This document shows positions 15,315-18,843 of a stretch of 18,843 nt of DNA, in pieces. Location of the stretch: positions 1-18,843 of the forward strand of contig DATKRK010000381.1 of the NCBI GenBank assembly GCA_035532215.1. Direction: 5' to 3'. A program made the position numbers and the translations under genes. Below the pieces are notes generated by a model, which saw nothing but the letters and a program-made list of their open reading frames with translations, ran no database searches and was not told the origin of the DNA. Each line of letters begins with the position of its first letter. Positions within the stretch are counted from its first letter, which is position 1. Source of the DNA: JAICIG01 sp035532215 (GTDB taxonomy: Bacteria > Planctomycetota > Planctomycetia > Pirellulales > JAICIG01).

Positions 15315-15947
15315 ATGTCCGACGAATACAACGAAACGCCCTGGACCGAGCGGCAATGGGAAGCGTTTTTCCGCGAGAGCGAGCTCCGTTCGGCGCGGTT
15401 TGGGGAACTGTTCGAAACGCTGCGCGACCATCCAGACCGCGATGAACTGATCGACCGCGAGATGGGCTGGGATCGCGATGACGAAGAGCCGGAGTTCGAA
15501 TCGCCGCCGGACGAGGAACTGGAATCCGAGGAGGAAGACGAGGAGGAACTCGAGCGGGAAAAGTCCGATCCGAGCGACTTGCCCGCCTACGCAGCCAGCT
15601 TCGCCTGGGGCCGCAGCGTGCTCAAGCTGCTCAAGAACGTCGGAGACCTGGAGACCGACCTGGACGAGACCGTCTCTCGCGCGATCGAGGGTTGCCTGAG
15701 CGTGGCGGCGAAGATCGCCGCGGGCAGCGCCATGGGCGAGGAGGACCAATCGCTGTGCGGAAATATCGTCTGTTGCAAACGGGCGGCGGCTTTTGCCGAG
15801 CAGGGGATCGAAGCCCTCGAGGAACTCGCCCAGCGCGGCTGCTTTCCTCGCGAAGCCCTTCAACCGCTCGTCGCGGAAGGCCAGCGCGTGCGCTTGTTGG
15901 TCGAAGAGCGGATCGGCGAATTGCGGTCTCGCGTGTGGTGGGAATGA
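15315..15947 (+). CDS. Acidic conserved-type protein of unknown function
   Basis: A 210-residue soluble protein that I do not recognise. It has a charged, tryptophan-containing N-terminus (PWTERQWEAFFRESELRSARF, residues 9-29), a strongly acidic linker (about 52-86, rich in Glu and Asp) and a helical C-terminal half (92-208) with four cysteines (C127, C148, C153, C154) and a further C176. There is no signal peptide or membrane segment, so it is probably cytoplasmic. The ATG follows AAGGAG (15296-15301) at a longer than usual distance of 13 bp, with a closer AGGG at 15308-15311. The acidic linker could mimic nucleic acid or simply space two domains. It is divergent from lhgO and has no plus-strand partner. 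Confidence 0.7.
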   Translation: MSDEYNETPWTERQWEAFFRESELRSARFGELFETLRDHPDRDELIDREMGWDRDDEEPEFESPPDEELESEEEDEEELEREKSDPSDLPAYAASFAWGRSVLKLLKNVGDLETDLDETVSRAIEGCLSVAAKIAAGSAMGEEDQSLCGNIVCCKRAAAFAEQGIEALEELAQRGCFPREALQPLVAEGQRVRLLVEERIGELRSRVWWE

Positions 15948-16334
15948 ACGTCGACATCGGCGGCGTAGACTTTTAGATTTGGGACAAGCGATTTTTGCCC
16001 GAGCGGCTTCGCACAAGGACGGGTCGTTAGCTTTGCGTCCCTCCAGTCTGGAAGAGCTGCGTGTTCTCGATTGTTCAAGGTCACAAAATCGCGTCGGGGC
16101 GTCGGCTCAAAATCTGGCTCTGCCGCACCTTAAGTTGCATCGGTCGATTTCACCGAAGCGGGGAAACCCAAGATGGCAACCCGCGTCGAGGTGTCGGACC
16201 GATGAGGGTTGCGCGCAATGCCCTAGAAGAGATTGACGGCTACGGTCCAGTGGCGCGCCATCTGAGTCGCTAGTAGTGGAAGACGGGTTGCCGACGCAAC
16301 GCGCTTGATCACGGTGGATTTGTTTCCGTCGCCG
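15948..16334. other. Intergenic stretch with nothing recognised
   Basis: A 387-bp space between convergent genes (the acidic protein on plus, the redoxin-like protein on minus). Short open frames exist, the longest about 70 codons, but none has a ribosome binding site or known motif. I see no clear terminator or repeat. Confidence 0.5.
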
Positions 16335-18128
16335 TCAGTCGCCCACGTCGTTCTTGGCCTCTATCAACTTTTCAATATCAGCCGGCGCGGCGAGCGAATT
16401 CCTGTAGACCGATACCACTTTGCCTTCGCGGTCGATCAACACGGAGGTGGAATACCCGAACACATAGCGCTCGACGGTCTTGCCGTCATCAATGAGCACA
16501 GGGAACGTTATGCCTACCTCTGCCAGGTGCTTTGCGATCTCGTCGCGTGGCGCCTTCGCGTAAACTCCGATTACCTCCAGCCCTTGCTTATCATACGTCT
16601 CCCGAAAGCCCAAAAGGGGCGGCACGAGCGCCAAGAACGACCGCTGCCGCAGATCGAAGAGAACCAGCAGCACTGGCTTGCCGCGCAGAGATTTCCACGT
16701 CGGCGGCTCGTCAGCATTCAGCCAAACGTCGCCCGAAAGGTCGGGCGCCGGAGAACCGATCAATCTGGGCATAGCGGCTTTCAACTGCGCAATATCATCT
16801 TTCGAAAGCTTGAGGTATTGCGTGTTGGTGCCGTCGAATTCGAGACTACTTAAGCTGTAAACAACCCGGATCGAATAGGGCTCCGACGTTTGAGCCTCGG
16901 CTTCGGCCAGGATCTGTTCGACAAACTCGCGAACGCTGGCGATGTGTTCATTGCCCACCATCCAGAAGTAGTAGCCGTGGGCAAGCGTGCCGATGTCTAG
17001 GCGTTCCGACTCCGGACCCGGATCGAGGATCAACGCCCCCCGGTCATCCCAAAGATCGTAAGCCGTTCTCAGTTCTGGAGTCAAATCCGTCAGCTTCATC
17101 CCCACCACAGCAACGCTCTTCAGATTTGGCGGCAGTGAAATCTCCTGCAAGCGGACGTCGAGATCATTTTTGTCGCCATCGACAGCGAGCGACATTTGAG
17201 TTTTTTGTTTGAGGTCCAGAGCGCGGACACTCAATACCGTCGGCCCTTCGGCTATGCCCCTTAGCGCGAACCTGCCATTGCTGTCGGTTATTGTCGCTTT
17301 AAGCCGAGAACCCATCGCCCGCGAGGCCTTGACCATCACTTGAGGCGCCGGATCGCCTTTCGCGTCACGAACAGTCCCAGCGATCTTGCAGCCCCTCTGA
17401 AGCTCAACTTGCATCGCCGACCGCTCGTTCTCAGCGAGCGAATAAACGTCATCAATGCTGCGACTCACGAAATCTGGGTGGAAGAACTGGATGCCGCCTT
17501 TGGCAACTTCGTTGGCGATTGTAAAAGGCTTATCGGGATAGTTGAAAAGTTCAAACTCGCCATCCTGCTTGCTCATTGTACGTTCCACTCCGCCCGACGC
17601 ACCGCTCGTGTAGGCGTTGGCTCCAATCTCAACAGACGGAATCGGTGTCCCGTTTTCATCAACGACAATGCCCTTGAAATAAAGCGCCGGGTGGAGGCTC
17701 AAATTGGTTTCGGAAACAACGCCGGGTGCAACTTCGGGACGCGGCGCGTCGCCGCCGCGCATCAAAGTCCCGGAAAGCCTGCGATAGCCGGACTTCATTG
17801 CATCAATGGAGATGGTCGTAGGCTCTGTGATTCCCGGAATCTCCAGCCGATACGCTCCATTGTCATCGCTGATTGCTTCGAACTGCTTGTGATCGCTGCC
17901 GTGAATCGCGAATCGCATATCCGCGGCCGGAATCGCAACTCGCACGCGAACTCCGGCCAGTGGCTCGCCTCCTTCGTCTCGCACTCGACCTTGCAATGCC
18001 GCTGCGCCGACTTTTCGCTTCGGCTCCTGCTCGGCGGCGAGGCTGAAGAGGAGCGGCAACGCGACGAGAGTCGCCACGAGCAGAGCCGTCCGGGCATTCA
18101 GGCAATTGGTTTGAGGGTGGATCAGCAT
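16335..18128 (-). CDS. Exported protein: carboxypeptidase-regulatory-like repeats, PDZ-like and CxxC-less thioredoxin-like domain
   Basis: A 597-residue exported protein. A hydrophobic segment (15-32) acts as a signal peptide or anchor. Ig-type carboxypeptidase-regulatory-like repeats follow: GRVRDEGGEPLAGVRVRV (47-64), GIVVDENGTPIPSVEIGA (153-170) and GTVRDAKGDPAPQVMVKA (251-268). Residues 337-425 read as a PDZ-like domain (GMKLTDLTPELRTAYDLW onward). The C-terminus (457-590) has the TlpA/AhpC thioredoxin fold pattern: GSPAPDLSGDVW, LRGKPVLLVLF, LEVIGVYAK, TFPVLIDD and TSVLIDREGKVV. Where TlpA has WCxxC there is FDLRQRSF, and the mature protein holds only one cysteine (C247), so thiol redox activity is unlikely. 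The ATG at 18128 is chosen over an upstream TTG because AGGAGG (18135-18140) lies 6 bp before it. The role may be periplasmic binding or sensing. Confidence 0.85.
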   Translation of the reverse strand: MLIHPQTNCLNARTALLVATLVALPLLFSLAAEQEPKRKVGAAALQGRVRDEGGEPLAGVRVRVAIPAADMRFAIHGSDHKQFEAISDDNGAYRLEIPGITEPTTISIDAMKSGYRRLSGTLMRGGDAPRPEVAPGVVSETNLSLHPALYFKGIVVDENGTPIPSVEIGANAYTSGASGGVERTMSKQDGEFELFNYPDKPFTIANEVAKGGIQFFHPDFVSRSIDDVYSLAENERSAMQVELQRGCKIAGTVRDAKGDPAPQVMVKASRAMGSRLKATITDSNGRFALRGIAEGPTVLSVRALDLKQKTQMSLAVDGDKNDLDVRLQEISLPPNLKSVAVVGMKLTDLTPELRTAYDLWDDRGALILDPGPESERLDIGTLAHGYYFWMVGNEHIASVREFVEQILAEAEAQTSEPYSIRVVYSLSSLEFDGTNTQYLKLSKDDIAQLKAAMPRLIGSPAPDLSGDVWLNADEPPTWKSLRGKPVLLVLFDLRQRSFLALVPPLLGFRETYDKQGLEVIGVYAKAPRDEIAKHLAEVGITFPVLIDDGKTVERYVFGYSTSVLIDREGKVVSVYRNSLAAPADIEKLIEAKNDVGD

Positions 18129-18706
18129 GCGAATCCTCCTGGACAACGAGTTGGTGGAACAAACCGCGGTTTTCCGAGCGGCCCGACTCCAGATCGGCGG
18201 CCGTTCCCCGCAGCACCCTGGTTAGACCGCAATGTCTCCAGCTCGCAGCTTCCGCTCTGGCCGCGGCGACTCGCTCGGCGGCGGACAAAGTCCCCCACCA
18301 ATGTTATTCCCCGCCATCCCAATGCCGAATCCGCATCAACCGATCGTCGTGCTAACGACATCGACCCAGCTCAACAAAATCATGACCAAGCCGACGGCCC
18401 ATAACCACTAGGCAATCTGATCTCGATTCATAGCGTGCGACGTGGTCTAACTCGGTGTTAGGGGTATTATCGCGCCGGTGGCCGCTGGCCACAAGCAAGA
18501 CCGCCGCGCTTTGGCAAGTCCACTGTCAAAAGTCGCATCTGTCACATCGTCCGAGGCCCCCGCTGATACCCCTCGCTCGCCTCGGAGTTCACGACCGACG
18601 CGGGAATCGGCGCTTTGTCAAGCGCATTTGCCGTATCGACAAAGCGCGGGCAGAAAAACGGAAACTGGAACCCCGACGCCTCGGCGTTCACGGGCGGCGC
18701 TAGGCT
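18129..18706. other. Long upstream intergenic region with hairpins
   Basis: These 578 bp separate two minus-strand genes. No coding sequence is convincing. Structures present are CTAAC-TCGGT-GTTAG (18447-18461), GCGCTTTGTC (18610-18619) pairing perfectly with GACAAAGCGC (18638-18647), and GACGCC-TC-GGCGTT near 18675-18688. The last two could end transcription of the partial gene to the right, although no T-run follows. A promoter for the redoxin-like gene should lie here, but I could not identify one. Confidence 0.45.
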
Positions 18707-18843
18707 TCAGCCGCCTTTCGCCGGTTCGGCGGGGCCGACGAGCCGCCGCGGCGAGCGGCCGATGAGAACGCCGCACATGCCGCCGCGCTGGGCGACGTTG
18801 ACGACCTGCTTCTGCGAGGCTCGCCCGACGATGCCCAGCCCGT
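18707..18843 (-). CDS. C-terminal fragment of an unidentified protein (cut by window edge)
   Basis: Reading the minus strand from the window edge, an open frame gives 44 complete codons ending in TGA at 18709-18707. The peptide includes SQKQVVNVAQRGGMCGVLIG and ends RRLVGPAEPAKGG. Nearly every codon ends in G or C, as in the neighbouring genes, which supports real coding sequence. No start is in the window and the fragment is too short to assign a family. Confidence 0.55.
   Translation of the reverse strand, partial: GLGIVGRASQKQVVNVAQRGGMCGVLIGRSPRRLVGPAEPAKGG

Noticed and set aside
18455..18765. Plus-strand open frames near the right end
   Set aside because: They cross hairpins and run antisense to the minus-strand C-terminal fragment, which has better codon third-position bias.
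1..18843. CRISPR array, tRNA or rRNA genes, transposase or phage genes
   Set aside because: No regular spaced repeats, tRNA-like T-arm sequences or recombinase motifs were seen. The inverted repeats are isolated elements without an associated enzyme.

Overview
The window is high-GC DNA from a bacterium that is most likely a planctomycete, probably a Pirellulales-like lineage. This is inferred from gene content: a secreted DUF1080 protein, a secreted PQQ-type beta-propeller, an M56/BlaR1-type peptidase fused to carboxypeptidase-regulatory-like domains, a membrane protein with an LSTLLGVTT-like segment, and many short GC-rich hairpin repeats between genes. No rRNA, tRNA, CRISPR array, transposase or phage gene was seen.

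Layout, left to right. Positions 1-297 hold hairpin-rich intergenic DNA. uvrA (298-3165, minus) encodes the damage-recognition ATPase of nucleotide excision repair. A 383-bp divergent spacer with a perfect 22-bp inverted repeat separates it from a secreted DUF1080 protein (3549-4559, plus), which is followed after 48 bp by a 60-residue FlgM-like protein (4608-4790). Positions 4791-5542 are gene-poor: a MITE-like inverted-repeat element (4842-4962), a strong intrinsic terminator with no obvious gene in front of it (5353-5390), and further hairpins. Next come a small multi-pass membrane protein (5543-6121) and a secreted beta-propeller protein (6243-7541), both plus. Two subunits of proton-translocating NAD(P) transhydrogenase follow (pntAB 7750-8040 and pntB 8037-9515, plus), overlapping by 4 nt; the NAD-binding subunit PntAA is not next to them.

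On the minus strand, a BlaI-type repressor (13272-13664) overlaps by 4 nt a very large BlaR1/M56-type protein (9544-13275). The protein keeps the HExxH peptidase, but the usual penicillin-binding sensor is replaced by about 870 residues of carboxypeptidase-regulatory-like domains, a HEAT-like segment and an unrecognised C-terminal domain. Upstream of blaI is a good sigma-70-type promoter whose -10 box is bracketed by two copies of a 10-bp direct repeat, a plausible operator. Beyond that lie lhgO (13818-15029, minus, L-2-hydroxyglutarate oxidase), an acidic protein of unknown function (15315-15947, plus), a secreted protein with carboxypeptidase-regulatory-like repeats, a PDZ-like domain and a thioredoxin-fold domain lacking its CxxC (16335-18128, minus), and the C-terminal end of a minus-strand gene cut by the window edge (18707-18843).

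The housekeeping genes (uvrA, pntAB-pntB, lhgO) appear functionally independent. The most distinctive part is the blaI-blaR1-like signalling pair with its novel sensor; what it senses and what BlaI controls beyond itself cannot be read from this window.
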